A DNA stretch of 64,000 nucleotides. Origin: Chrysogorgia sp. JL179-B06. Its lineage: Eukaryota; Cnidaria; Anthozoa; Scleralcyonacea; Chrysogorgiidae. This document shows, in pieces, positions 11,332 through 22,642 of this stretch (position 1 is its first letter; every line of letters starts with the position of its first letter). The stretch is taken from assembly GCA_035772405.1 (NCBI GenBank), contig JAYKKM010000224.1, positions 2,477,501-2,541,500 on the forward strand, written 5' to 3'. A model generated the notes under the pieces. The model had not been told where the DNA came from and made no database searches. It was given only the letters and a program-made list of their open reading frames with translations. A program made the position numbers and the translations under genes.

Positions 11332-11589
11332 GTGGAAACAAGATTTATTTTGAAAATTTATTCAAGCAATCGTGTAGACATGGCCGGAAGCACAGACTTG
11401 ATTCTGACTGAGGCTTGTGAATCAATCGGCTTGCATTACTACGCAGTGAAACATTCTCCGAGCGGGTTTGTAAGTCTTGCGGCAGAAAAAATAAGAAATG
11501 CTTTTGAACTTTATAACTTTATGGAATCAGTATTAACACATGCAAAAGGAGACAGCAATGTTCCACCAACCGATAACATTAATAGATAG
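11332..11589 (+). CDS. Short ORF inside the MULE-like element, unknown
   Basis: An ATG-started frame of 85 codons within the element's 5' half. It has no recognised motif; the middle part (from MAGSTDLILTEACESIG) looks protein-like, with mixed hydrophobic and charged residues. It could be a captured exon piece or chance. Confidence 0.25.
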   Translation: METRFILKIYSSNRVDMAGSTDLILTEACESIGLHYYAVKHSPSGFVSLAAEKIRNAFELYNFMESVLTHAKGDSNVPPTDNINR

Positions 11590-11684
11590 AATTAAGCGAC
11601 ATCTGACTGCCGAACACCGTAACTCCAGAATGGGATTTGGCCAAGAAATTTCATATGCAAGACAACGTAGCTAGAAACCATCAC

Positions 11685-12002
11685 TTATATACGTTTAGCC
11701 GTAAGTCTCTCTATTCTGAAACGTCGAAGGAATTCTCTGAAGGCCCAGAAAGCATTGTTGAAACACCTGAAGACAAGGACAAGGTAGAAATCACAATAAT
11801 ATAGCTGCTTCCCCTGCAGACTGATAATCACGCGCTCGCACGAACGTAAATCTACCAAATCCATAATCAAACTCTCGCCAAATCCCGTTGGTAATACCAA
11901 CAAAACATATTTTCCTGGCAGCAGCTCCCTCGTAGCAACTTTTTGTTCCAGTTTTAATTTAAAGCTACGACCAGCAACGAACTGAAGATCGGTTAAAGCT
12001 TT
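11685..12002 (-). pseudogene. Captured DEAD/RecQ-like helicase fragment (Walker A region)
   Basis: The minus frame reads FKLKLEQKVATRELLPGKY, then VLLVLPTGFGESLI. This matches the start of RecQ-type helicases: a Q-motif-like 'L..EQ', a 'GKDVL'-like strand, then Walker A. The Walker A lysine is replaced by Glu (GFGES for GxGKS), which would destroy ATP binding. No other helicase motif follows before the stop. It lies inside the MULE-like element, so it was probably captured. Confidence 0.6.
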
Positions 12003-12247
12003 TATATCTATCGTTATCGGTTAAAGATCTTAAATTTAAAAATCGCCATTTTTAAATGTTTATTTCCTGACAGGAAACCCTGAATACTAATGAGTTGAGT
12101 TAGCCAATCAGAATTTAGCGTCCTCTGGTGGACGTAGAAATCCAAAAACATGGGTCTTTCGTGCAGGCGTTCCATCTGCACTCACCCCAGTCCCTGGCCC
12201 CCTCCCCCAATCGGCCTGAACGCCTGCTTCGCAGGCTAGAATGAAAG

Positions 12248-13549
12248 AATATACCTATACTAGTCTGCTACAAATAAAATACAGCTGCAGTTATACAGCT
12301 CAACCCCACAAATTCAAACATTTAACTAACTAAAGTGGCCAAATAGTGTTTTCTATAGACCTCCTTTACTTTTTACAGCACATAACTTAAGCCATATCAG
12401 ATAACTCTAGTTTTCAGTGACTCAACCAGCTATGTTCTACCACTTTTAGTTTGGCTGGAAGTTAAGTTTGTTAGTGCATTCATTATATATCTTTCCTTAT
12501 CAGTAACTATCATGCACTGTTTTCTAAAAGAAATTATTTGTTATTAAAATACTGTGGTCACAGCCCACAAAGATGAACAAATAATTGGATGAAATATCAT
12601 AATAAACATGCTGTCTAAAAATAATGACAAATAACTATATGTTATATACCGTTGCCAGTACTTTCAAATCAGTGAAGACATTATAGGCTTCAAGGACTGC
12701 TACAGTACAGAATTTATCAACTTTTATATTGTTTTCCTGAAAAGCAGTTTTATTCTTGATTATAACCCACAAGGCTTAGCTTTATTTTGTCTTAGTGGCA
12801 AGTCTTTGGTAATTGGTCTGAACATTACGGGGCACAGATTATTTGGTGTAATTTACTTAAAAACCCAAATAATTTAAAACATTGTATCGATGAATACTGC
12901 CTGTAGTCTGGAGATATTTAAAGAATAATGCATTTCCCACTGTTTCTCTATTAACACAGCACCACCTGAGACAATATTGTTCACAAAAAAACAGTCTGAT
13001 GGTGGCCTCCAATGGATAGTTGGGTAAAATGATAAATTGGTAATCAATTTAAGACGTGTACCACGGTTCCATTTGCTGAATTTAGGCTTCCTTGTCTGCT
13101 TTTATATGATTAATAAAGCTTACTTATAATATCAATTCTTCATTTGTTAGAAAAATATGGTATTTTTCATGGCTATACTTTTGCTTCAACATAGCTTATT
13201 TGTAAACTAAATGTTTAGGAACTTTGAAGCATCAAATATAATGACCAGAGACAAAAAATCCTACAGCAATCAGCATTTTGTCAGCGAAACTATAGTATAA
13301 TCTATAATTTGAATTTTTCTTCAAAACTGTACAGGTTATCTATTAAAAGGTTCGGCTGGATTTCCATTTTAGAGCACTACCTATACACGCTATTACATAT
13401 ACACGTAACGTATCTGCAAATCATGTCTTTGTCACTCAGTTGCTCGTAGAATGAAAATACAAAGGAAAATTATAATATGAGTTGTCAATGTCCTTTCCAT
13501 ATGCGGTGTTGTAAAATTATTGTCCACGTATTTTATCAAGTCCTGATTT
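12248..13549. other. No coding exon; includes the likely SERP1 3' UTR
   Basis: AT-rich, no recognised repeat or exon. It lies directly downstream of the SERP1 stop on the minus strand, and genes of this family often have long 3' UTRs. A minus-strand AATAAA lies at about 12780. The transcript end cannot be fixed by eye. Confidence 0.4.
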
Positions 13550-14067
<518 letters not shown>

Positions 14068-14189
14068 TCACCAACAGAGAACCTCAAGAGACTCAACAAC
14101 TCGTTCTTGTTTATTGGTGTTTAGACGTATTGACATCTGATTGGCCAGTAATGACAACCAATCACAGACAAGAAAAAGGGATGACACAA

Positions 14190-14275
14190 TTTCAAGAACT
14201 GTCTAATCCTAATCGCAACCCTAATCCTAACCTTGATAATAACCTTAAAGCTAACCCTAAGTAACCATAGTTAAT
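14190..14275. repeat. Telomere-like CCCTAA-type block upstream of SERP1
   Basis: A run of CTAATCCTAATCGCAACC, CTAATCCTAACC and CTAACCCTAAG units. A similar run is at 14780-14830. It lies about 150-240 bases upstream of the SERP1 start codon. Confidence 0.6.
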
Positions 14276-14297
14276 ATTATAACCCAACATGAAAGAT

Positions 14298-14471
14298 AGG
14301 CAAAAACAGAAAGGTCCTTTTGAGTCACCATTTTAGCTACTTCCGAAACCGGGGACATTGCTATTGCACCTTTCCCGAATTTGCACTCTGCAAAGTCAAA
14401 ATCAAGAACGCAGGTTGTCACGCGACAGGGGAAAGGAAATGGCTAACTCAAAGACCTTTCTGTTTTTGTCT
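14298..14471. repeat. MITE with CAAAAACAGAAAGGTC ends
   Basis: The left end GCAAAAACAGAAAGGTCC and right end GACCTTTCTGTTTTTGTC are inverted copies, about 20 bases long. Partial copies of the left end plus TTTTGAGTCAT occur at about 46391 and 50595. No ORF. Confidence 0.75.
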
Positions 14472-14957
14472 GAATGTGCTTTAACAATGAATGTAGTATA
14501 TTATTAGTAGAATATTTTTGGCCGTAAAAAACGTCATAGGTTAGGCTTTTTTCGGTTAAGCTTGGGGGACTGTATTCAACCTGCAAATTTTACCTGCCCA
14601 ACTTAGTCTTCTGCTTTCGCAGACTAGCCCAACTGAGAGTGTAATTTCAATGGGTATGATAAAAATATAGAGGTCAGGATATGCTCCCAATTTACACAAA
14701 GACCTCAATATATGAAAGTTTAAAGTGATTTTTGACGGAAATGTTATGGCGAGTAAGTCAACTCAGCCCCTCATCCATGTGCTAATCGTAACCCTAAACC
14801 TAATGAATCCTAACCTAAACCTAAATATCCTCATCCTAACTACAATACAATATAAAACTTTATTTAACAATGGAAAAATTGCGGTGTAATCTAATTTTGG
14901 ATCTAATTATCAGCAGACCACTAAATATAAGCACACAAGCACTAAACAATTTCACTT
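14472..14957. other. No gene; short CCTAA-like run
   Basis: Holds a CCTAAACC/CCTAAC run at 14780-14830 and otherwise unassigned sequence. Confidence 0.45.
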
Positions 14958-17637
14958 ATACCTGGCAAGGTTTAGGATTCAGTTTTTGTTGTAGTGTTTT
15001 TGTAGTGGTGCTACAAACCATTACAAACTTAACCTTTATACTATGGTTTTTAGACTTTCAAACCAACACTGTAAAGTGTTAAGAGTATTCTAGCAAATGA
15101 ATCTGTCATGGCAAATTTATGGCAATAATCTCAACAGCCTCGTTTTCATGTTGCCCTAGTGTGAATAACATGTTGGAGGGGGATAAGTAAAGGTTGGACA
15201 CCTTGTGTTCCTATAGTCAAAAGAGACGAAACATTGACAAACTTGTCCTTCCACATCAAACTTGTGCACTTTGAATTAAGAGACCAAATGGAAGAGGCAA
15301 AATTGTACACTGGAAAATTTTCCCCCCTTTAGTCGGTTTTGGGAAGTGTAAGCTAGAACTAGTCTATATCGCAGAACACAACGGTGATGACCGGATGTGC
15401 AGGCATGCAAAATAGATATATACATTGCGATCTCATTCATTTTGTTGATTGTCTATTTTGCAAACAAATTCCACTCAGTAAAGTTCTACTTACACTTACT
15501 GTAGCTTTAAGTATAAAGACCGTCATGTAGATAAGAACGTGCTGCTGGTAATAGATTTAAATAGCTATGATGATAACTTGGTTACAAACCATAACATAAA
15601 TATACAGACCTTTTTATACAACACTACAAACCACTACAATTAACCACTACATAATCTATACAGACCTTTTACACACAACACTATACAAACCATTACATAA
15701 ATATACAGACTTTTTTATACAACACTACAAACCACTACAATTAACCACTACATAATCTATACAGACCTTTTACACACAACACTACAAACCATTACATAAA
15801 TATACAGACCTTTTTATACAACACTACAAACCACTACAAACCATTACATAAATATACAAACCTTTTTATACAACACTACAAACCACTACAAACCATTACA
15901 TAAATATATAGACCTTTTTATACAACACTACAAACCACTACAAACAACTACATAAATATACAGACCTTTTTATACAACTTCTACAAACCATTACATAAAT
16001 ATATAGACCTTTTTATACAACACTACAAACCACTACAATTAACCACTACATAATCTATACAGACCTTTTACACAACACTACAAACCACTACAAACCATTA
16101 CATAAATATACAGACCTTTTTATACAACACTACAAACCACTACAATTAACCACTACATAATCTATACAGACCTTTTACACAACACTACAAACCACTACAT
16201 AAATATACAGACCTTTTTATACAACACTACAAACCATTACATAAATATATAGACCTTTTTATACAACACTACAAACCACTACAATTAACCACTACATAAT
16301 CTATACAGACCTTTTACACAACACTACAAACCACTACAAACCATTACATAAATATATAGACCTTTTTATACAACACTACAAACCATTACAAACCATTACA
16401 TAAATATATAGACCTTTTTATACAACACTACAAACCACTACAAACCATTACATAAATATATAGACCTTTTTATACAACACTACAAACCACTACATAAATA
16501 TATAGACCTTTTTATACAACACTACAAACCATTACATAAATATACAGACCTTTTTATACAACACTACAAACCACTACAAACCATTACATAAATATATAGA
16601 CCTTTTTATACAACACTACAAACCACTACAAACCATTACATAAATATATAGACCTTTTTATACAACACTACAAACCACTACATAAATATACAGACCTTTT
16701 TATACAACACTACAAACCACTACAAACCATTACATAAATATATAGACCTTTTTATACAACACCACAAACCACTACAATTAACCACTACATAATCTATACA
16801 GACCTTTTACACAACACTACAAACCACTACATAAATATACAGACCTTTTTATACAACACTACAAACCACTACAAACCATTACATAAATATACAGACCTTT
16901 TTATATAAAAAGGTCTGTATATTTATGTAATGGTTTGTAGTGTTGTATAAAAAGGTCTGTATATTTATGTGATGGTTTTGTAGTGTTGTATAAAAAGGTC
17001 TGTATGTTTATGTAATAGTTTGTAGTGGTTTGTAGTGTTGTATAAAAAGGTCTGTATATTTATGTAATGGTTTGTAGTGTTGGGTCTGTATATTTACAGT
17101 ATGTAATTTTTTATACAACACTACAAACCACTACAATTAACCACTACATAACTATACAGACCTTTTACACAACACTACAAACCACTACAATTAACCACTA
17201 CTGTACATATAAATATACAGACCTTTATATACAACACTACAAACCACTACATAAATATACAGACCTTTTTATATAAAAAGGTCTGTATATTTATGTAGTG
17301 GTTTGTAGTGTTGTATAAAAAGGTCCGTATATTTATGTAATGGTTTGTAGTGTTGGGTCTGTATATTTACAGTATGTAATTTTTTATACAACACTACAAA
17401 CCACTACAATTAACCACTACATAACTATACAGACCTTTTACACAACACTACAAACCACTACAAACTATACAGACCTTTTACACAACACTGCAAACCACTA
17501 CAAGCCATTACATAAATGTACAGCGTTAAAATCGTAAGAGTATTTCATGATCACACATTGTAGTGGTTTGTAATGGTTTGTAGTGATGCTACAAAAACAC
17601 TACAGCAAATACTGAATCCTAAACCTTGACTCATTTG
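14958..17637. mobile_element. 2.7-kb inverted-repeat element filled with satellite DNA
   Basis: The ends are inverted copies: left CAAGGTTTAGGATTCAGT (from 14965) followed by TGTAGTGTTTTTGTAG; the right end (17560-17628) carries the same in reverse complement. ATTTCACTT flanks both sides (14949-14957 and 17638-17646), consistent with a 9-bp target duplication as in Mutator-like elements. The inside is almost all a tandem array. No transposase. The right border lies at the 3' UTR of RPS26: the AATAAA of that gene is at 17653-17658. Confidence 0.7.
15595..17525. repeat. Satellite array of CAGACCTTTTTATACAACAC / ACTACAAACC modules with inversions
   Basis: About 1.9 kb built from two mixed units: one with ATAAATATACAGACC plus TTTTTATACAACACTACAAACC, the other with CACTACAATTAACCACTACA plus TAATCTATACAGACC. 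Orientation flips head-to-head at about 16906 and again at about 17272, where CTTTTTATATAAAAAG forms the centre. A block from about 17067 is duplicated at about 17340 (273-bp offset). All open frames in it are read-through of the repeat. Confidence 0.9.
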
Positions 17638-17652
17638 ATTTCACTTCATAAT

Positions 17653-17658
17653 TTTATT
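17653..17658 (-). promoter_or_regulatory. Poly(A) signal of RPS26
   Basis: AATAAA on the minus strand, about 40 bases after the RPS26 stop codon. Confidence 0.7.
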
Positions 17659-17696
17659 GATTCATAAAGGAAAACTGAAACATCAAAGAACTGCTT

Positions 17697-19554
17697 TTAG
17701 GATGTTGTTCCAGGCACTCCGCCAGTACCAGGAGTTCTTCCAGGTGGTCCACCAGTACGAGGAGGACCAGTGTTGTCAGTCTAAGAAACAATAAAACAAT
17801 AACAGTTCAGTGGCAAAGGATTAAATTAAAGATTTAGATTTTTAAATAAAAGAAAAATATCATTTTAAAAATAGTAACTTAAACAATATCAAAATGAAGA
17901 CTTACTCTTGGTCGGAACCTGGGAGGAGGGGTCCTTATCTTACGCTCAGCCCTAGAACGATTCCTCACTACCTTTGAATGGATGGCACAGCTAACACAGT
18001 AGCTGAGCTTAACATATAGCTTTGGCAAAGCATACACTGCAGAGAAAAAGACAGCAAAGGTAAATAAAGAAACAAAGTTCTGCTCTTAATAAAATAAAAC
18101 TGAAACAAAATAAACCAGCCAGATACATTTATTCCACAAGTTTCTTTAGGCAAAACAAATTCAGTTCTTTTAAGCTATCTGATTGGTTGACAAGAATATT
18201 AACAGCACAATTGTTTTCATTCAACCAATTGTGACTCAGTAAATGTATACAATAAATATGAAATTTCTTAAATATATAATATTATAATATTAAATTTATC
18301 TTACTTTCAAAGGCACTGGCCTCAGAAATATCTCTAACAGCTGCAGCTTCAACCATATTTCTAATCACAAACTTCTTTATAGCCTTGTCCTTTGGAACAG
18401 CTCGGGCACAGTTGGTACATCTTATGAACCGAACATGACCTCTGCCTTTCTTTGATCGGCCATTGTTACGTCTCTTGGAAGTCTAAAGCAAACAAAGAAA
18501 CAATTGCATTTTTTGAAAACTCTGTTGAGGCATGCGCAGAACGGACTTGACATCACCTTTAAAGTGTCTATGAAGTGAAAAATTTGCTAGCATTTTTTTG
18601 CTTTAACGGACAAAGTAGCACGGCAGGAGCGTACACTGAAAATTTCAAGTTAATTTGAGCTATCAAATATCAAAGTTTGGCATGGCTAAATATTTTTGGT
18701 GAAATCTGAAATGCTCGGTTTATTGTCTTGTGACATATGCAGGTGTACTTACTATGTATAAGAACAATGGATTTGAACATTAATGATCCACCTGCATACG
18801 TCATATACCACATATATTCAATCCCAGTCTTTCCCTATTTTGTAATGTTAAACTATGCCAATGGTCAAACTTTGAGTTGATAGCTCAAGACTCTGCAGCA
18901 GATTCACTTGAAATTTTCAGTGAACGATCCTGCCGGCTACTTTGTTCGTCAGAGCAAAAAAAATGCTAGCGATTTTTTCACTTCATAGACACTTTAATGA
19001 TACCATGTATCTTTACATGTATCTTTATATCATGTATCTTTGCTGTTCTTTACTCTTTTTTGACAATTCAGGAAGTCTTGTTTGTCAGTTAACATTATAA
19101 GCTAAAAGTACTACCCAAAAAACAAATTTCTTTTTACAACTCATATTTCAATAAAAAGAATTTATAGGCAAAGTACAAAAATCAGACTATCAGACTATGA
19201 TATAGAAAGCACATAAAAACAATTCTAAATATTAAGATATCAGAAGTTGAATCAATGTCCATAATACCAAGCTATTCTTTATATAATTTCAAACTTGTTT
19301 ATTATAGAATTACAGTTGATTATAATATTAGAAACGACGGAAACGACAGGGATATATATTAAATATGAATCACTTCTAGAGTCAGAGAAGAACATAGCAA
19401 TGCTGAGCCATGAATCAAATGATATCAAGAATTAAAACCTATTCGTAGGAATTTAACCTTTCTATTGATGCTATTAGGGTAGTTATATGGCCAAAAACGT
19501 CAAGTTTAACCATAAAATAGGTGATTTTACTACAGCAACTGAATGACCTACCAT
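17697..19554 (-). CDS. RPS26: 40S ribosomal protein S26, 4 exons
   Basis: Coding exons on the minus strand: 19554-19552 (ATG alone), 18482-18305, 18036-17906 and 17780-17697. Together they give 131 residues plus TAA. Exon 2 starts [17 protein letters not shown] and holds [10 protein letters not shown]; exon 3 holds [20 protein letters not shown] and RTPPPRFRP. The two Cys pairs (CTNC, CVSC) are the S26e zinc site. S26 sits at the mRNA exit channel of the 40S subunit. An ATG-only first exon is common in this gene; ATG|GTAGGT fits in phase. A pyrimidine stretch CTTTTC (about 19580, minus strand) could be a TOP-type start, which is inference. Odd: the C-terminal exon is a Gly/Pro/Thr-rich tail ([13 protein letters not shown]...) and the protein is longer than the 115-aa human one. 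Confidence is high for exons 2-4 and lower for exon 1. Confidence 0.94.
18563..18993. mobile_element. TTAA-flanked foldback MITE in RPS26 intron 1
   Basis: 431 bp. Inverted ends AGTGTCTATGAAGTGAAAAA and GCTAGC run for more than 60 bases on each side. TTAA is duplicated at 18559-18562 and 18994-18997. TTAA targets with AGTG-type ends point to piggyBac- or Kolobok-type enzymes. It shares terminal bases AGTGxCTATG with elements at 37564, 48999, 51431 and 57922. Confidence 0.88.
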
Positions 19555-19599
19555 ATTGATTCCAAGTTTCGATCGAAAAGACTCACACATGGGCAAACC

Positions 19600-19873
19600 C
19601 TGAATACTTCGTGGACTCCCCTCTCTTTGAGGTCACGAGATTGATTGAGAGCGTGACTCGTTGTGAACTACGAACGTCAAGAGAAAATTGAGAATTAACA
19701 AGAGTTCTAAATCAAAATGAGTACGGTAAGTTGTGAATATTTGAAGGATATTGCGGTTTAGCGTGCTGTGGCAGTCTAGTCTAGCACAAACCTTTAAACT
19801 GCGTGATGCATTGCAGTGGATCTGTAGTGTAAGTCTTTTCCGCTGATTATTTGTCATTTCAATCACTTTATAC
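19600..19873. other. RPS26 upstream region
   Basis: Contains no recognised exon. It should hold the RPS26 promoter (reading to the left), but no element beyond the possible TOP start can be named. Confidence 0.35.
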
Positions 19874-20058
19874 GGCTGACATTTCATTTAAATATCCCGA
19901 ATTTAAAACATAGTCCTAACCCCAACATAACCCTAACCCTAACCCTACACCTAATACTAACTCTTACGATAATGCTTTATTTTAGAAATAACAGCTGATT
20001 TTAATTTCGAATTTTACTACCCGATAGTCTATTTCGGGATTTATATGAAACTTCACCC
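19874..20058 (-). mobile_element. MITE family A, reversed copy, 8-bp target duplication
   Basis: 185 bp, the reverse of the copy at 1781. Left end GGCTGACATTTCAT, right end ATATGAAACTTCACCC, core AACCCTAACCCTAACCC and related units. CTTTATAC flanks both sides exactly (19866-19873 and 20059-20066). It lies about 320 bp upstream of the RPS26 start. Confidence 0.88.
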
Positions 20059-20139
20059 CTTTATACAATTCTCAGTTTAGTGTTTCTAATAAAATTTGCT
20101 CAAGATCATGTAGATACTGCCATTTTAGAAACCCGAGTT

Positions 20140-20642
20140 AGAAAACAGATGCACAGTATACAGAAATGATGTCACATACTGTAGACTAGGCCAAAATGAA
20201 AAATACCTTGGTTTCCGGTTTCCCGACCCTACCTAGTTTTTGGCCAGTAAAATACCGAACCCTAATATTTTTATTGAAATTTCGAAAAGTCTGGCTAAGA
20301 GTTGCAGCTTAATTTGCATCCTGGGATAGTAAACATGGCTGTCGATCCAGGCAGCATCCTCAAGATCAATGTGGTTTGGTAAAACTTATTGTTCGTCCAT
20401 GCAATGTTTAGAAACAAAAGTAAAAAAAAAGAAGAAAAACCGACCTACCCTACCTAATTTTTTTCAGCATGAAATAGGAAACCCAGGCATTTTTTTTCTT
20501 GGCCCTATCGGTAGTAAAATTTAAAATTAAAATCAGCTATTATTTCTAAAAGAAAACGTTATCGTAAGAGTTAGGGTCAGGTTTGGGGTTAGCCGTTAGG
20601 ACTATGTTTTAAATTCGGGATATTTATATGAAACTTCAGCCG
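20140..20642 (+). repeat. MITE family A copy split by another element
   Basis: The left fragment ends ...TGTAGAC at 20186. The right fragment resumes TCGGTAGTAAAA at 20508 and runs through GTTAGGGTCAGG to the end ATTTATATGAAACTTCAGCC. In intact copies these blocks are contiguous, so the element at 20187-20507 jumped into this MITE. Confidence 0.65.
20187..20507. mobile_element. MITE with TAGGCCAA / TTGGCCCTA ends
   Basis: Ends TAGGCCAAAATGAAAAATAC and CTTGGCCCTA; inner blocks CCGACCCTACCTAGTTTTTG and CCGACCTACCCTACC. A second copy in opposite orientation lies at 58532-58839. Both contain a shared core (GGATAGTAAACATGGC-like, TCCTCAAGAT). Non-coding. Confidence 0.75.
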
Positions 20643-20927
20643 TAATATTTGAGGTACCTGTACCAAGTAGGGATATTTAGGGTAAGGATTTAGTAGGCTG
20701 TTGTGGTATATCGATATTTCGGTAATTACCGGTATTTTTGAAATACCAAATATTCGATATTCTAACTCTCAGACACCGGAAATATTGAAATTATCGGTTG
20801 TGTGTTGTTACTGCATTTTCACATTGCGTAGAAACCTGTTAAAACCTGAACCTATTAAATGTATCAACTTTCATTTTTTTCTCACCTGCTAATGTAAAAC
20901 AAGATGCGCGACAACAGATTTAATGTG

Positions 20928-20976
20928 AACAAGACGCCCGCTAGGCGTTAACTCGGGCTACTTGAGGTTGTGGCTT
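20928..20976 (+). repeat. Small dispersed motif with GACGCCCGCTAGGCGTT hairpin
   Basis: AACAAGACGCCCGCTAGGCG plus TTAACTCGGGC. Nearly the same motif is at about 43246-43276, and a diverged copy at about 54297-54329. GACGCC and GGCGTT can pair. Function unknown. Confidence 0.6.
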
Positions 20977-22317
20977 GTTGAAAGACATTGTAGGCAAATT
21001 CAGTGGTTTGAATTCAATATACACAAATCTATAGTTGTAGGTACAATGGTTGGTTAAATTTTCCATCATTGCAAACCCATAACATAGTGTTGGCCAACAG
21101 CTTTGATTATATGAAGGTGAGTTGACTCAGTATCCAAGCTGGCTTACTGAGAAGTCTGCTCCACCAAATGAGCCATCCTGTTTGCTGACCTAATCCAGTT
21201 CTAGTCAACAGGGTCAGCCTGGCAAGCAAGCCGGCCTGTGCTCATGTAATTACTAATAATAATTAATATGGTCAGTCCGGCAAACAGGTTCAGTTTGAGC
21301 AATCATTAAATCAGTTAATCTTGTTCTCAGTGTATAAGGCATAGCAGTAAATCAAACCATTTAGCTGGCAGTAGCAAGGTGTCATAAGCTATTATAAAAT
21401 AGTTTAAAGAAATGTAATTCAAAATCATTATTTTTTTGAAGTTATATTAACAATTTGAGCCAGTAAACATATTCATTATTTTAGCATATTTATTATTTGA
21501 GAGGCTTTATACATACTAGTGACTAGTCCAGTGGGCCGGCCAGCTAGCTAATTGCAATATAAAGACAGATTACTGCATAGTTAACTATGTTACTGTTTCG
21601 GTTAGCGAGCCAACTCGCTTTCCATGTAGTCAAGGCCAAAATTCAGACCCGTCACTGGTAGTAAACTAGCAAACAACAACAAACTCTTTACTCCTTGATC
21701 TTGATAGTTGGTATGGGTGTCACAGATTTATATACTGTGTGTTCATTTGTAAGCATTTGTGTATAATAATACATGTATGAACAATCGATACAAATTTACT
21801 GATAACCCAGAACATTTTGGAGCTCCATTTAAGCTTACAGGTAAAATATCAAGTGAAACAGGGTAAAATTCGATAGCAACTAATTACTAAACATTAACAT
21901 AGTTACATAGGCTCATAGCATCAACTTTATTTTGAAAAACATAACAATAAACAATACAGCCAACAAAGCTTATAAAAATATTACAGTTACCTCAGAACAA
22001 TTAACATATTTCCATACAGCATTCATATGTTGAGTCTCATAATAAATTATTAATTAGACAAAAAATAAATTATTTAGTAGACAAAAAGCGTATGGAAACA
22101 GATAATTTGATTGAGTACAGGTTCTCAAAATACCCGTTTCGAAAGCGATCGGGATTGTGAGCGTATATACTATATATATAAGATCAAGATACTTGCCAGT
22201 TGCCAGCCACATCAAAGATTTTCAGTGAAGTGCACTCGAAGAAAGGTGATCAGAGAGTAAATAAATTACAATGGCGCATGAATATATGCAGTGTTTTCAG
22301 TTTCGCAAAGGTGAAAA

Positions 22318-22350
22318 GCCTGGGTACGAGGTTGATCGGGATGCGGGGGG
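22318..22350 (-). repeat. Fragment of the AACCTCGTACCCAGG repeat
   Basis: GCCTGGGTACGAGGTTGATC is the end motif of the MULE-like MITE at 51805 and the palindrome at 44698. Confidence 0.5.
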
Positions 22351-22642
22351 CAAAACATTTTTAGGATCCGTTAACTGCGCATGTGTAGTAATCCCACATT
22401 CATAGTCTCGCTCACCAGTCTACTAATTTAGTCAACAATGATGCAATAATTGCCATTTCGCGACATTGACAAAATAAAAATAAACAGAGCCCTTTCTAAG
22501 ACTCGTGCTCTCCCCCCAGGGGGGGGAGGCCCGAGTAATAATCGCTGTATTAGCACTATTCCAAAGGATGACTCATTTTGCAGAAGCCTTTCTATAATAA
22601 CAAGTGAGATCTGTGAGAGAATGACAAATTGCAAGACAAAGG

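Larger units (their letters stand above)
11105..12238. mobile_element. MULE-like element, ~90-bp inverted ends, exact 9-bp target duplication
   Basis: The left end starts TAGCCTGCGTGGCGGCGTT and the right end finishes GCCTGCTTCGCAGGCTA. The inner part of each arm carries GGAACGCCTGCACGAAAGAC and CCATG in opposite orientation. GAATGAAAG flanks the element exactly (11096-11104 and 12239-12247); 9-bp duplications with long inverted ends are the signature of Mutator-like elements. No transposase is seen. The cargo includes an 85-codon open frame at 11332-11589 that I cannot identify and a helicase fragment at 11685-12002. Confidence 0.85.

Noticed and set aside
17067..17537. Two similar open frames in the satellite as a gene family
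   Set aside because: They are read-through of the duplicated satellite block, with no motif or splice context.
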